Assembly: GCF_017377395.1 (NCBI RefSeq)
Contig: NZ_CP061800.1
Span: forward strand, 3,038,001 to 3,102,000
Reading direction: 5' to 3'
Origin: Desulfonema magnum
GTDB lineage: Bacteria; Desulfobacterota; Desulfobacteria; Desulfobacterales; 4be13
DNA length: 64,000 bases
The notes under the pieces are model-generated. The model did not search any database. It was not told the origin of the DNA and was given only the letters and a program-made list of their open reading frames with translations. Positions 51,813 through 62,400 of the stretch are shown piece by piece. Each line of letters starts with the position of its first letter. Position 1 is the stretch's first letter. The translations under genes were made by a program, and so were the position numbers.

Positions 51813-52221
51813 CAGAGAATAACCTTAAAATAAATTGAAAACTGTAAAGAATATGAAGAATATACCGAATCCGTTTTTTAACAGGAAAGGATAATAACAG
51901 CCTGATGTAAATAAAACTGAAGCACTTCACATTTTAAGGTCGGTGAAAAAATGGCGCCGCGAGCCCGATATAAACATGACCGGCCGGTCACCTGCACAAC
52001 AAAATGTCAGCTCTTTTAAGAGACTACGAATATAAAACTTTTTTTTCAGGACCGGCCTCATTTTTTAAGAAGTGCGGAAATATTTTAAAAAGTCGTTCGG
52101 AGACTACGGGACAAGTGTTTTTTTACTCTGAATATCCGTATTCGGCAATTATTTTATTCAGATAACGAACTAAATTTATTTCTTATTAATTAGAGTTTCA
52201 TATAAAAAAGGAGAAATAATA
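51813..52221. other. Non-coding interval between IS110 and aroF
   Basis: No gene. It contains tataaacatgaccggccggt (related to the repeats upstream of IS110), a small hairpin gctcttttaagagact, and just before aroF the sequence tttcatataaaaaaggagaa, which supplies a strong ribosome site for ATG 52222. The right end of IS110 must lie in the first part. A candidate IS110 RNA could map here or upstream of the transposase. Confidence 0.5.
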
Positions 52222-53244
52222 ATGCTAGTTGTAATGAATCACAAAGCAACACCCGAAGATATTGACGCTGTGGTAAAGGCCATTGAAAGCAGAGGTTATG
52301 TGGCCAAACCGATTCCGGGAGGAGACAGGACAGCCATCGGTGTTCTGTATAACAAAGGAGCTGTTGACAATTCCTTTTTTCTCGGGTTAAAAGGGGTTAA
52401 GGACGTTGTTCCTGTCACACGCCCCTATAAGCTGGTCAGTCGTGAATTTCATCCTGAAGACACAGTCATCCGCATTGGTGATGTATCCCTGGGAGCCGAA
52501 AATCTCACAATCATAGCCGGGCCCTGTGCCATTGAAAGTGAAACGCAGGCCCTGACCATAGCGGAGCATGTTCAGCGGGCCGGAGCCCATATATTCAGAG
52601 GCGGCGCGTTTAAACCGAGAACATCTCCGTATTCCTTTCAGGGTCTGGGAGAGGAGGGATTGAAAATTCTGGCAAAGGTAAGGGAAACCACCGGAATGCC
52701 GGTGGTCACCGAAGTCATAGACCATGAAACCTTTGATTTGGTAGAACAATATGCTGATATTATTCAGATTGGCACACGAAATATGCAGAATTTCAGTCTT
52801 CTGAAACGCGCGGGACACTCGTCAAAGCCTGTGGTTCTGAAGCGGGGCATGGCCGCGACCATTGATGAATGGCTCATGGCCGCGGAATACATTCTTGAAG
52901 GAGGAAATTCCCAGCTCATTCTTTGCGAAAGGGGTGTCCGAACGTTTGTGCATCACAGCCGGAATACGCTGGACCTTTCAGCGGTCCCCGTGGTCCGTAA
53001 GGAAAGCCACCTTCCCATTATCATTGATCCCAGCCATGCCGCGGGACGCCGGGACCAGGTGATTCCCCTGAGCCGGGCAGGCGTGGCCGTTTCGGCTCAT
53101 GGTCTGATGGTGGAAGTGCATCATGCACCTGAGCAGGCCCTGAGTGACGGGGGACAGTCGCTTTATCCGTATCAGTTTGAGCGTCTGTGTCAGCAGGTTC
53201 GCTCCATTTTTGGCACGTTCCGGGCTGAAGAAAACGGCCATTGA
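52222..53244 (+). CDS. aroF: 3-deoxy-7-phosphoheptulonate synthase (beta type)
   Basis: A 340-residue DAHP synthase of the I-beta/KDO8PS-like class, the first step of the shikimate pathway (PEP + erythrose 4-phosphate). Residues 1-70 form the ferredoxin-like regulatory domain (MLVVMNHKATPEDIDAVVKAIESRG) found in Thermotoga-type enzymes. The barrel shows LTIIAGPCAIESETQ, FRGGAFKPRTSPYSFQGLG, VVTEVIDHE, IQIGTRNMQNF, PVVLKRGMAATIDEWL, ILCERGVRTF, and PIIIDPSHAAGRRD (metal ligands). The regulatory domain suggests feedback by an aromatic amino acid. Ribosome site AAAGGAGAA. Confidence 0.95.
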   Translation: MLVVMNHKATPEDIDAVVKAIESRGYVAKPIPGGDRTAIGVLYNKGAVDNSFFLGLKGVKDVVPVTRPYKLVSREFHPEDTVIRIGDVSLGAENLTIIAGPCAIESETQALTIAEHVQRAGAHIFRGGAFKPRTSPYSFQGLGEEGLKILAKVRETTGMPVVTEVIDHETFDLVEQYADIIQIGTRNMQNFSLLKRAGHSSKPVVLKRGMAATIDEWLMAAEYILEGGNSQLILCERGVRTFVHHSRNTLDLSAVPVVRKESHLPIIIDPSHAAGRRDQVIPLSRAGVAVSAHGLMVEVHHAPEQALSDGGQSLYPYQFERLCQQVRSIFGTFRAEENGH

Positions 53245-53266
53245 TCAACAGATCAGAACCGCTTCT

Positions 53267-53321
53267 GTCGGATTGACAAATCCGACAGTTTCAGTTCGGA
53301 TTTGTCAATCCGAACCGAGCA
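53267..53321. repeat. Double palindrome between aroF and aroB
   Basis: tcggattgacaaatccga and tcggatttgtcaatccga are each hairpins and are also reverse complements of each other. They lie in the 161-bp gap of an otherwise simple two-gene operon. They might stabilise or attenuate the aroF transcript. Confidence 0.7.
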
Positions 53322-53405
53322 AAACAGAGCTGTTCCCCAAACTTTTCGATTCACTGAAATTACAGGTTCTTTCGTCTGAGATGAACACGATGAGGAGAAA
53401 ATATT

Positions 53406-54431
53406 TTGAAAACTCTTGAAATTCACGGCTCCGGCGGTGATTCAACCATAATGATCGGAGAGAGGCTCCGAAATCTGAAAACATATATTCCTGTGGAAAA
53501 AACTGTGATTATCACAGATACCAATGTGAGGCGTCTTTACCAAAAGGAGTTCCCGCCCTGTGAGGTGATTGAAATCGGCTCGGGGGAGGCGATAAAGACG
53601 CTGGACACAGTTCAGTTCATATATGAAAAACTCGTGAACCTTGAAGCAGACCGGTCAGCGTTCATCGTGGGGATTGGCGGGGGAATTGTATGTGATATTG
53701 CCGGATTTGTCGCATCCACTTATCTGCGCGGGGTCCGGTTCGGTTTTGTGTCCTCAACCCTGCTCTCTCAGGTTGACGCCAGTGTCGGCGGTAAAAACGG
53801 TGTCAATTTCAAAGGGTATAAAAACATGGTGGGCGTGTTTAATCAGCCAGAATTTGTCATATGTGATCTTAATCTACTGAAAACACTGCCAGAATCCGAA
53901 CGACTGTGCGGCTTTGCGGAAATCGTCAAACACGCGGCAATTGCAGATCCGGACCTGTTTGCATTTCTTGAGGAAAATCATGAAGCGGCCCTTGAACTCG
54001 ACACCAAGGTCATCGAAAAACTGGTCTGTGACTCGGTGGTGATCAAATCATCTGTTGTGAACCAGGATGAAAAGGAAAAAGGAGAGCGCAGAAAACTCAA
54101 TTTCGGCCACACCTTGGGCCATGCCATTGAGAAAACCGCCCATGTCCGTCACGGGGAAGCCGTCAGCGCGGGCATGGTCGCGGCCTGTGCCATATCCGTG
54201 AACCGGGGCTGTCTGGCAATAGAAGACGCGAAACGCGTTGAAACGCTTCTCCATAACTTGAAACTTCCGACCCGCCTTGAAGCTGACAGGGAAAACGCCC
54301 TGGATGCCTTAAAAAAAGATAAGAAGAGAGAAGGGGAGCATATCAATTTTGTCTTACTCGATGCTATTGGTCACGCCATTGTGGAGGAAATACCCATTCG
54401 GGAACTGGAGAAAGTGATCCGTAAAAATTGA
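53406..54431 (+). CDS. aroB: 3-dehydroquinate synthase
   Basis: A 341-residue NAD- and metal-dependent enzyme, the second step of the shikimate pathway. Seen: VIITDTNVRRLY, IVGIGGGIVCDIAGFVASTYLRGV, TLLSQVDASVGGKNGVNFKGYKNMVGVF, ICDLNLLKTLPESERLCGFAEIVKHA (metal Glu), and LNFGHTLGHAIEK (metal His). TTG start at 53406 with GAGGAGA upstream. The 360 bp after the gene contain nothing recognisable until the MITE at 54793. Confidence 0.95.
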   Translation: MKTLEIHGSGGDSTIMIGERLRNLKTYIPVEKTVIITDTNVRRLYQKEFPPCEVIEIGSGEAIKTLDTVQFIYEKLVNLEADRSAFIVGIGGGIVCDIAGFVASTYLRGVRFGFVSSTLLSQVDASVGGKNGVNFKGYKNMVGVFNQPEFVICDLNLLKTLPESERLCGFAEIVKHAAIADPDLFAFLEENHEAALELDTKVIEKLVCDSVVIKSSVVNQDEKEKGERRKLNFGHTLGHAIEKTAHVRHGEAVSAGMVAACAISVNRGCLAIEDAKRVETLLHNLKLPTRLEADRENALDALKKDKKREGEHINFVLLDAIGHAIVEEIPIRELEKVIRKN

Positions 54432-54792
54432 GAAACAGAAATCAGGAAATTAATTGTTGCGGACAGGTCTGCAAATGCTGATGTTATCAAGATAACATAT
54501 TGTAATTTAAATAAATAAGAACTATACTAATCAAAAGTCACTGACAATTCAGCAGATAACTTGTTCATTTTATCAAAACGTCAAAACTTACAGACCTATG
54601 CGATGGGACACAGTCCGGGGTCGGATATGGAAAATTTGTTGACAATCAAGGCTTCGTCACGGTCTGCCAAAGAGAAGTTTCATACCTCCGAAAGAAATGT
54701 CTCAGGCCTACTCTCGTTTTCAGCCCGTGAATTGATCCCTCGGCTTTATTTTCGGCCGGGACTGATCTCCTATCTCAAATTTAGCCCCAGCC

Positions 54793-55115
54793 CGGGGTGA
54801 TGAAAATGTTTCCAAAGCTCTGAAAAAGCTGATCCCGTTTTTGTTCCCCGAATTTTTTAACTGCCTGATTTTTAAATCATAAAAAAATGCGGAATAAAAA
54901 TGGCTGATTGTAACGGATTTTGGGGAGGCCCGGGGTTTTTTCCGCGGTATCGGGCAATATGACAGCGGACAGGAGGATGAGACGGATGTCCCGGCCCGGA
55001 ATATCCGGTAAATCCTTAAATCCGATGTCATATTCGCGGGCCTCCCCCGAATCCGTTATAATCAGAAAAATGGGATTGCAATTATCAGCCGGGTTTGTGA
55101 CAGTTTCATCACCCC
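54793..55115. mobile_element. MITE family GGGGTGATGAAAATGT, copy 2, with nested insertion
   Basis: Ends cggggtgatgaaaatgt and cagtttcatcacccc, flanked by the 10-bp duplication agccccagcc (54783-54792 and 55116-55125). The sequence is the reverse complement of copy 1 (41078-41231) except for a 162-bp insert at 54904-55065. Short open frames across it are not genes. Confidence 0.88.
54904..55065. mobile_element. Nested MITE with CTGATTGTAACGGATT ends
   Basis: 162 bp with ~28-bp imperfect inverted ends (ctgattgtaacggattttgg and, reverse strand, ctgattataacggattcggg). It is flanked by the 8-bp duplication aaaaatgg (54896-54903 and 55066-55073). Copy 1 of the host MITE lacks it, which proves insertion. 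Confidence 0.87.
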
Positions 55116-55146
55116 AGCCCCAGCCTCCCGCTCGGATATCCGAAAA

Positions 55147-58014
55147 TTAACTGTTTATCTTACACTTCTCCCGCCGACTCAGCGCGCCGCAAATCACCGC
55201 TGCAACCGGAACAATCCCGATGCCGATAAACGTCAGCGTGGTCCATTTCCACGGAACATAGGGCGCGATGCTGAGGATAATAAAAGCCACCGCGGCAAAT
55301 GCGGAGATGCCGCAGGTGAAGCAATTGCACGAGGCATCCATCGGCTCCTCTCTCACAAAAAGCCGTTTTTCAAGCACACGAATCAGAGCAGGCAGCAGCA
55401 CCAGCGTAGTGATCCCGCTGATGAGAAGAATCGTTGCCAGCAGCACGCCCACGGTTTTATACGGAACCAGCGGAGCCATAAGCAACGGCAGAAATCCCGC
55501 GGCAATCACGACAATATTACGGGTGATGGCGCGGGCCGGTTCCCCAAACACCGTGGGAATGCTCTTCTCCCATGACCCATGCTCCCAGTACATCGCTCTG
55601 GAGCGTGCCAGAAAATGGATGGCAAAATCAATCGCCAGACCCAGGGTCAGACTGCTCAACACGGCCACTGGCATATCATAATCTTTCCCCACAATGCCCA
55701 CAATCCCATAAATCAGGGCAATGGTGATGGTCAGGGGAATCATGCTCAGAAATCCCCACAACGCGGAGCGGAACAAAATCGTCATCAGGAGAAAGACCAC
55801 CAGGAAACTCCCGCCAAACGCCTCCAGCATCCCTGTCACCATTTTATCCTGCCATATGACATTGATATATGTCAGGCCAAACCATTCGTGTTTCAGAGAC
55901 ATGGGCGGCGGATTCTTTTGCACAAAGTCATCCACCGCATCCACCACTTTCTGCATCTGGTTGTTATCGCCGCTTTTGAGCTGGACCCACAGACTGCTGG
56001 TTCGGTAATCCGGTGTGACAAAATGCCAGAGATCATGGGGTCTGTGGCTGTTCTGATACTGAATCAGACATTCCGCGACCATGCGATGATTATCCGGGAT
56101 GCGGTAATCCTCTGCTTTGCCTGACAGCAGATCCCGGTGAACGGTCCGCACCACATCGGCCAGAGAATTGGATTTGCCCACAATTCCCGTGTCTCTCATA
56201 ACTTCATCCAGAGAAACAAGATAATTCAGCACCTCGGGGTTTTTGAAAATCTCCCCTTTCTGACGCTGCTGATCCACAAACAATGCAGCTTCATCCCAGG
56301 CAAAAGATGCCTCACCTTCTGCTGTCGGCGATTTGTCTCCGGCAGCTTCGGAGAGTTTGTCAAAAAATTCATCTTTGTTCTCTGCCTGCGTTTTTTTCGC
56401 CATGACCGCGAGTTCATTAAAAACCATGACCGAAGCTTCAGGAAAATCTGCGGTGAGTTCCTGACCCCGCTTTTTTGCGGCATTTGCGAATTCCGTTGCA
56501 GTTTTCTCAGGCTCCCATGCTTCCTCGCCTGCTGAAAGTCCGAGATAAGCCATGTAAGTTCCTGCGAAATACTTATTCAGCTCCTTGTCCGCCACGCGGA
56601 TGGGATGGGACGGGGTAAACCATTTGACCGGATTGTCATTAATGTTGATCAGGCTGATACCATATCCGGCGATAAGAATCAGAATTCCTGCCAGCGTCAG
56701 AATGCCCATTGCCCATTTATAGGCAAATTTTCCAACCCAGCCCAGAAATATGTCAATGATACCGGCATGGGTCTCCCCTTTTTCATGATCATGAACCGCT
56801 CCGAAATTCTCCAGCGTCTCCGCGGGAATAAACATCACATAAGCAGGTATGAAAACAATAGTCAGTATCCACGCCATCAGAATTCCGACGGCCACAAACA
56901 CGCCAAAAACCTGAACCGGCGGAATCGGAGTCATGGCAAGGGAGGCAAAACCGGCCGCGGAGGTCAGGGAGGTGTAAAGCATGGGCATAAAAAGCTCATC
57001 AATGACGGTTTCAATGGTCTGAACTTTGTCCTTTGTCTGCTGATACCTGTCAAAGAATTCACTGATGATATGGATGGAATCCAGCACCGCAATGGGCATG
57101 ATAAAAATGGGAATCATGCTGCTCATAATATGGATAGGGAATCCGGCAATAATCAATGCTCCCATTGTGAAGATCACGGACAACAGCGCGACAATCAGCG
57201 GGGAAACGATCAGCACAAGCTTGTGGAAAAAGAACAGCATCAGAATGAAAATCACCACCATGGCCGCGGGCGCGGAAATCGCCATCTGAATAAACATTTC
57301 CACGCCAAAGGTATCTTCCGCAACTGGCAGGCCCGTAATGTAAAATTTGTCATTGTTTTTCGGAAACGTGGCAATTTTGTCATTCAGGGCAGAATAGACC
57401 CGATAGCTGAGGTCCTTGCTGGTCAGCGGCAGATACAGGCACACAGCCATCCCCGGCTTATCCCCCACGCTGGACACCAATGTATCTCTCAGAAAGGGAA
57501 TTCTCAGGGCCTTGTCCCGGATTTCAGTGGCTTTTTCCTGGGTTTCCGGGGGCTGTCTCATAAGCCATTCAAATTTGATCATCCCTTCTCCGGGTTCAAT
57601 ATTATCCACTTCAGAGGGCGCAATCAGATCAACCTCAATGACACCGATTTCTTTGCCATGTTCCGTCCATCTGAGGGTTTTGGCAAATTCAGCCAGTTCG
57701 TAAACGTTTTTAAGGGACTCAGGATTAAACACGCCTTCAGGATGTGTGTCATTCACAACACCTACCACAACCATGTCGTTCAGGCTGAACTTTTCTTTCA
57801 TTTCATGATGAAACACACGGACATGCTCATCCGCACCGAGCATGTTTTCCGGATCCGTATCCACCTGAACCGGATTCAGAAATCTGAAAACTCCGGGAAA
57901 TACAGAGGGCAAAGCTGCCACAAGCGCGATGCACAGCATAACCGCGACCAGTCCGAAGGCTATGGGTTTGTAATGACTGACAGATAATTCTGTAAGACGA
58001 CTGCTGAATTTCAT
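55147..58014 (-). CDS. MMPL/RND-family exporter
   Basis: A 955-residue membrane protein with RND layout. A first helix near residues 18-38 (PIAFGLVAVMLCIALVAALP) is followed by a large periplasmic domain (to ~230), then helices in a cluster (MAISAPAAMVVIFILMLFFF, VLIVSPLIVALLSVIFTMGA, MPIAVLDSIHIISEFFDRY). A second periplasmic domain and second helix cluster follow (FLVVFLLMTILFRSALWGFL, LTLGLAIDFAIHFLARSRAMY, FLPLLMAPLVPYKTVGVLLA). Two extra helices with CNCFTCG form the C-terminus. MMPL proteins export lipids or hydrophobic compounds, often hopanoid-like; the substrate is unknown. AAGGAGT precedes ATG 58014. Confidence 0.88.
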   Translation of the reverse strand: MKFSSRLTELSVSHYKPIAFGLVAVMLCIALVAALPSVFPGVFRFLNPVQVDTDPENMLGADEHVRVFHHEMKEKFSLNDMVVVGVVNDTHPEGVFNPESLKNVYELAEFAKTLRWTEHGKEIGVIEVDLIAPSEVDNIEPGEGMIKFEWLMRQPPETQEKATEIRDKALRIPFLRDTLVSSVGDKPGMAVCLYLPLTSKDLSYRVYSALNDKIATFPKNNDKFYITGLPVAEDTFGVEMFIQMAISAPAAMVVIFILMLFFFHKLVLIVSPLIVALLSVIFTMGALIIAGFPIHIMSSMIPIFIMPIAVLDSIHIISEFFDRYQQTKDKVQTIETVIDELFMPMLYTSLTSAAGFASLAMTPIPPVQVFGVFVAVGILMAWILTIVFIPAYVMFIPAETLENFGAVHDHEKGETHAGIIDIFLGWVGKFAYKWAMGILTLAGILILIAGYGISLININDNPVKWFTPSHPIRVADKELNKYFAGTYMAYLGLSAGEEAWEPEKTATEFANAAKKRGQELTADFPEASVMVFNELAVMAKKTQAENKDEFFDKLSEAAGDKSPTAEGEASFAWDEAALFVDQQRQKGEIFKNPEVLNYLVSLDEVMRDTGIVGKSNSLADVVRTVHRDLLSGKAEDYRIPDNHRMVAECLIQYQNSHRPHDLWHFVTPDYRTSSLWVQLKSGDNNQMQKVVDAVDDFVQKNPPPMSLKHEWFGLTYINVIWQDKMVTGMLEAFGGSFLVVFLLMTILFRSALWGFLSMIPLTITIALIYGIVGIVGKDYDMPVAVLSSLTLGLAIDFAIHFLARSRAMYWEHGSWEKSIPTVFGEPARAITRNIVVIAAGFLPLLMAPLVPYKTVGVLLATILLISGITTLVLLPALIRVLEKRLFVREEPMDASCNCFTCGISAFAAVAFIILSIAPYVPWKWTTLTFIGIGIVPVAAVICGALSRREKCKINS

Positions 58015-58040
58015 TTTTTACTCCTTTCTGTAATTCGGTG

Positions 58041-58098
58041 TTAAGTGTTAAGTGTTAAGTGTTAAGTGTTAAGTGTTAAGTGTTAGGTGTTAGGTGTC
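58041..58098. repeat. Heptamer tandem repeat (TTAAGTG)
   Basis: Six perfect ttaagtg units, then two ttaggtg and a tcagg end. The same heptamer in reverse complement occurs upstream of IS110 (50310-50433). It lies upstream of the exporter gene. The rest of 58099-58628 contains no gene; accccgtccg-like fragments at 58110-58150 recall the interior of the MITE at 1048-1206. Confidence 0.88.
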
Positions 58099-58628
58099 AG
58101 GACGAGGTTTGTAAGCCCGTCCGGCAAAGGCAAATTATCCCGTCCGACAAAAACTCGGAAATCTCATGTCCCCCTTTCTTTTTCAAAAAAGAAAAACTGA
58201 ATTACGGCTTTCTTTTTGTAAAAATAGTCTTGATCATTATCCATTATATTATATAATCATAGCAATTCAGTGGTCAGTCTTCAGCTTTCCGTTTTTATCG
58301 GATGCGCGCGTCTGCGGCTGCCATTCTCCTGGTTGCCATACAGGATGCTGTTCTGTCATAATATCCTGAAAACCGACGGCTTGCTCAATTTAGGATATGA
58401 CCTTTTATCATTTTCACTCCCTGTTCATCAATAATTTTTTTTATTGCACAGCCTGAAATTGATAATGAATGATGTGTAAACAACTTATCTGATGGTTGTA
58501 TTATAGGTGTGAAGTGTCAGGAAAAAAACTCTGATACTTGTTTATGACCGATGCGTCTTAATGCTTATTCAGAGCAGTTCTGAATAATAACCGGTATTCT
58601 TTACATAAAGATACCCTATGAGGATTAT

Positions 58629-59381
58629 ATGCCAAATAAAACAGAAACAGACTCAGTTTGCAAGAAAATCACTTTTTCATCTGATGGTTTTCTTCTGAAC
58701 GGAACCCTTCATTTGCCTCCGGTTCCCCGGCCTCCTGTTGTGATCGGCTCTCACGGCCTTTTCAGCGACGGAGACTCTCCGAAACAAATTGCATTGGCCG
58801 AGGCATGTAACCAGTGCGGTATTGCTTTTTTCAGATTTGATCACCGAGGCTGCGGTCAGAGCGAAGGGGTATTTAATGATGTGACATCCCTGCAAGCCCG
58901 ATGTAATGATCTGACAGACGCAATAAAAATCCTGCGATCCGGAAATGACACGGAAAACCGGACAGGGCTTTTCGGGAGCAGTCTGGGCGGTGCGGCCTGC
59001 CTCACCGTGGCAAGCGTTCTTGATGTTGATTCACTGGTGACAGTGGCCGCGCCTGTACGCATCACTTCTGATATCGAAGCCATTAACGCCATTGAAAACT
59101 CAGCAAATTCAAATATGCCGGATACGTTGTTTTATAAAAAAAATCTCCAGTTTGATATTTCTGACAAACTTTCGATGATTCGCAATATCCTGATATTTCA
59201 TGGTGATGCTGATGATGTTGTCCCGGTTTCCCATGCCCGGGAAATCTGGGAAAAAGCCGGGGATCCTAAAAAACTGATCATACAAAGACAAGGGGACCAC
59301 CGCATAAGCGATGAAATTCATCAGAAAGAATTTATCAAAGAGACTGTGTCCTGGTTCAGAACAACCCTTTTGCAACAATGA
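58629..59381 (+). CDS. Alpha/beta hydrolase
   Basis: A 250-residue serine hydrolase: VVIGSHGLFSDGDSPKQIALAEACNQCG, FFRFDHRGCGQSEG, nucleophile S118 in GLFGSSLGGAACL, the Asp in LIFHGDADDVVPVSHARE, and the His in RQGDHRISDE. The DHRGCGQSEG and FSDGDSPKQ segments fit the serine-aminopeptidase/BAAT-like group. No signal peptide. Substrate unknown. Confidence 0.88.
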   Translation: MPNKTETDSVCKKITFSSDGFLLNGTLHLPPVPRPPVVIGSHGLFSDGDSPKQIALAEACNQCGIAFFRFDHRGCGQSEGVFNDVTSLQARCNDLTDAIKILRSGNDTENRTGLFGSSLGGAACLTVASVLDVDSLVTVAAPVRITSDIEAINAIENSANSNMPDTLFYKKNLQFDISDKLSMIRNILIFHGDADDVVPVSHAREIWEKAGDPKKLIIQRQGDHRISDEIHQKEFIKETVSWFRTTLLQQ

Positions 59382-59494
59382 AAAAATCTTGCTTTAAAAA
59401 AAAGAATGTTTTATATATTAAAAAGGACATTTTTTAAAAAATCGTGAACAATATCTCAATAGTTAAGCATAATTCTGAAAAAGGGGAACATCTC

Positions 59495-62400
59495 ATGAAA
59501 AAAAAGCAACACATCAGAATAGCCAAAAGCTTTATTTTTGTCTGCGGGCTGGCATTCCTGTTATCAGGACTTCTGAATGTTATGTCTGTTCCCCTGATCT
59601 GTGCCGCGACCATCACCGTGGCCAATGGCAATGACAGCGGGGCAGGTTCTCTCCGACAGGCAATTGCCGAAGCAGCACCGGGAGATATCATTAACTTTAA
59701 TGTGGGAACTGTGACCCTCACCAGTGAACAACTGACGCTTAACAAAAATGTGACCATTGACGGCAGTACCGGGGAAGTCATCATTCAACGAAGCAGTCAG
59801 CCGGATACGCCTGACTTTCGTATCTTTTATATTAACAGCGGTGTCACTGCCCAACTGAAGCAAATCAAAGTGACCAACGGCAAATTATCTGATGGCAGTG
59901 ACGGCGGCGGAATATATGCTGACACGGCCGCGGTCGTGCTGAAAAACACTACGGTGACCGGAAACATGGTCTGCAATAAGAATTTTAACAGCGACACCGG
60001 CAACTACGGAGCCAACGGTGCAGGCATATATGTGAACAGCGGCACGATCACCCTGGAAAACACCACGGTGAGCAGTAATACCACAGGGTATGAGGACACT
60101 GAAAACACATATTATGGCGGCAATGGTTCCGGAATATATGTGAATGACGGCGCGGTCATGCTGAAAAACAGCGCCGTGACCGGAAACACCACCTCCAAGG
60201 GGAATTTTAACGGCGGTGACAGCTATGACGGCGGCAATGGCGGCGGCATCTATGTTGACAGCGCCGGGGTTGTGACGCTGGAAAACAGCGCTGTGACCGG
60301 AAATGCCACAGGCCATGGGAATTACAATCGCAGCAGCGGCGACGGCGGCGACGGCGGCGGCATCTATGTGAACAGCCAAAGCGCGGTCATGTTGGAAAAC
60401 ACCACTGTAAGCGGGAATGTCACCGGCCGTGACAGCGGCTATGGCGGAGACGGAGACGGGGGCAGCGGTGCCGGTATCTGTATATATAATGGCACGGTGT
60501 TCCTGAAAAACAGCGTTGTCAGCGGAAATGTCACCGGCGACGGCGGTGAGATTGAGAGCGACAGAGGCGGAGGAGAAGGTGCCGGCATATATGTGAACAA
60601 CGGCACGGCAACATTGAAGAACAGCACGGTGAGCGGAAACATCACCGGAAATTCGGCTGGGAACGGCGGGGGCATCTATGTCGGCAACAGCACGGTCACA
60701 CTGGAAAATGCCACTGTGACAGCGAACACCGGCAGCATGGGCGGCGGATTATATATCCTTTCCCAAAACCATAACGTCACTCTCAGGAATACCATCCTCG
60801 CGGGTAACACAGCTTCGGATGTGAGAGGTCCGGATTGCTATGGCCCGCTTACGTCTGAGGATTACAATCTTATCGGAAACAGATCCGGTTGCACAGCCAT
60901 ATTTCAGGAAAATGATCTGGCAGGGACTTCTGCCAGTCCCACTGATCCTAAACTCGCTTCTCTCGCGAACAATGGCGGCCCCACTCAGACCCATGGTTTG
61001 CAGAGCGGTTCCCCTGCGATTGATGCCGGGAGTTGTTATGACATGGCTGGCAATCCTGCTGAATCTGACCAGCGCGGGTATTACAGAAGCGGCACCCGAT
61101 GCGACATGGGCGCGTTTGAATACCAGGGGCTTAGTCTTAAAAGAATTTTTGTAAAACCAGACGCGCTTGAAACTGGCAAAGGCGATTCCTGGAATAATGC
61201 CGCCCGTCTGCAAGATGCCCTTGCTCAGGCTGATGCAAAGGAAATCTGGGTGGCAGCAGGCACTTACACACCGGACAGCGGAACCGGATTTCAACTCAGA
61301 AGCGGTGTGGCGGTTTACGGCGGCTTTGACGGAACAGAGACATTTCCTGATGAGCGGGATTGGGAAACCAATCTCACCACGCTCAGAGGCAACGGCAGTT
61401 ATGCGGTGACCGGGAGCGGTGTGAATAACACGGCCATTCTGGATGGTTTTACTGTTACCAGCGGGGTTGCAGGCGGAATATACAATGACGCAGGCTCTCC
61501 CACAGTGACCCGTTGTATTTTTACCGGAAACACCGGCACAAACGGGGGCGGGATGTTCAATAACAGCAGTTCGCCAGTGATGACCCACTGCGTTTTCAGC
61601 GAAAATTCCGCGACAAACGGCGGCGGGATATATAATAACGCCGGTTCACCGGTGCTGACCAACTGCATCTTTAATGGAAACACTGCCACAAACGGGGGCG
61701 GAATTTACAATGACGCGAGTTCGCCAGTACTGACCAACTGCATTTTCAATGGAAATTCTGCAACCTCATATGGGGGCGGAATGTGCAATAACACCCGTTC
61801 TCCCCGTGTGGCAAATTGCACCTTTTATGGAAACACCGCATCCGGCGGCAGCGGAATATATAACATTTCTGCTTCACCTGTGATCACCAACAGTATTTTA
61901 TGGGGGAATACCGGGCAGATTGGCAACAGTTCCTCGTCTCCCGGTGTTACTTACAGCCTTGTTTATGATGAGAATCCCGAAACTGTTTATCCCGGTACTG
62001 GCAACAAAAACGGAGACCCGCTGTTTGCTGACTCTGCGGAGGGCAATTTTCACTTAAAACCGGGATCTCCGGCCATTGACGCAGGTGCTGGCTGTTCAAC
62101 GCCTGACATGGACGGCGTGACACGGCCCCAGGCCGTGCATGAGAACGCCTGTGATATGGGAGCCTTTGAATTTACTGACCAGCCCCCGAGCGTGACATCT
62201 GAAATCCGGGACAGAATCGCGTTTGAAGATGACCCTTACATCGCAATAGAACTGACTCATGTGTTTACAGATCCTGACAATGACCCTGTCACAAAATCAG
62301 TGGTCTCGAACAGCAACCCTGATCTGCTTACGGCAATCATCAGCGAGGATAATAATGATATACTGATATTGGATTTACTGGAAAATCAGAGCGGTGAGGC

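Noticed and set aside
54561..54800. 79-codon open frame after aroB
   Set aside because: No ribosome site, no recognisable protein pattern, and it runs into the MITE.
56605..57987. 460-codon plus-strand open frame
   Set aside because: Antisense to the clearly coding MMPL/RND gene; composition (His/Asn/Gly-rich) is that of a shadow frame.
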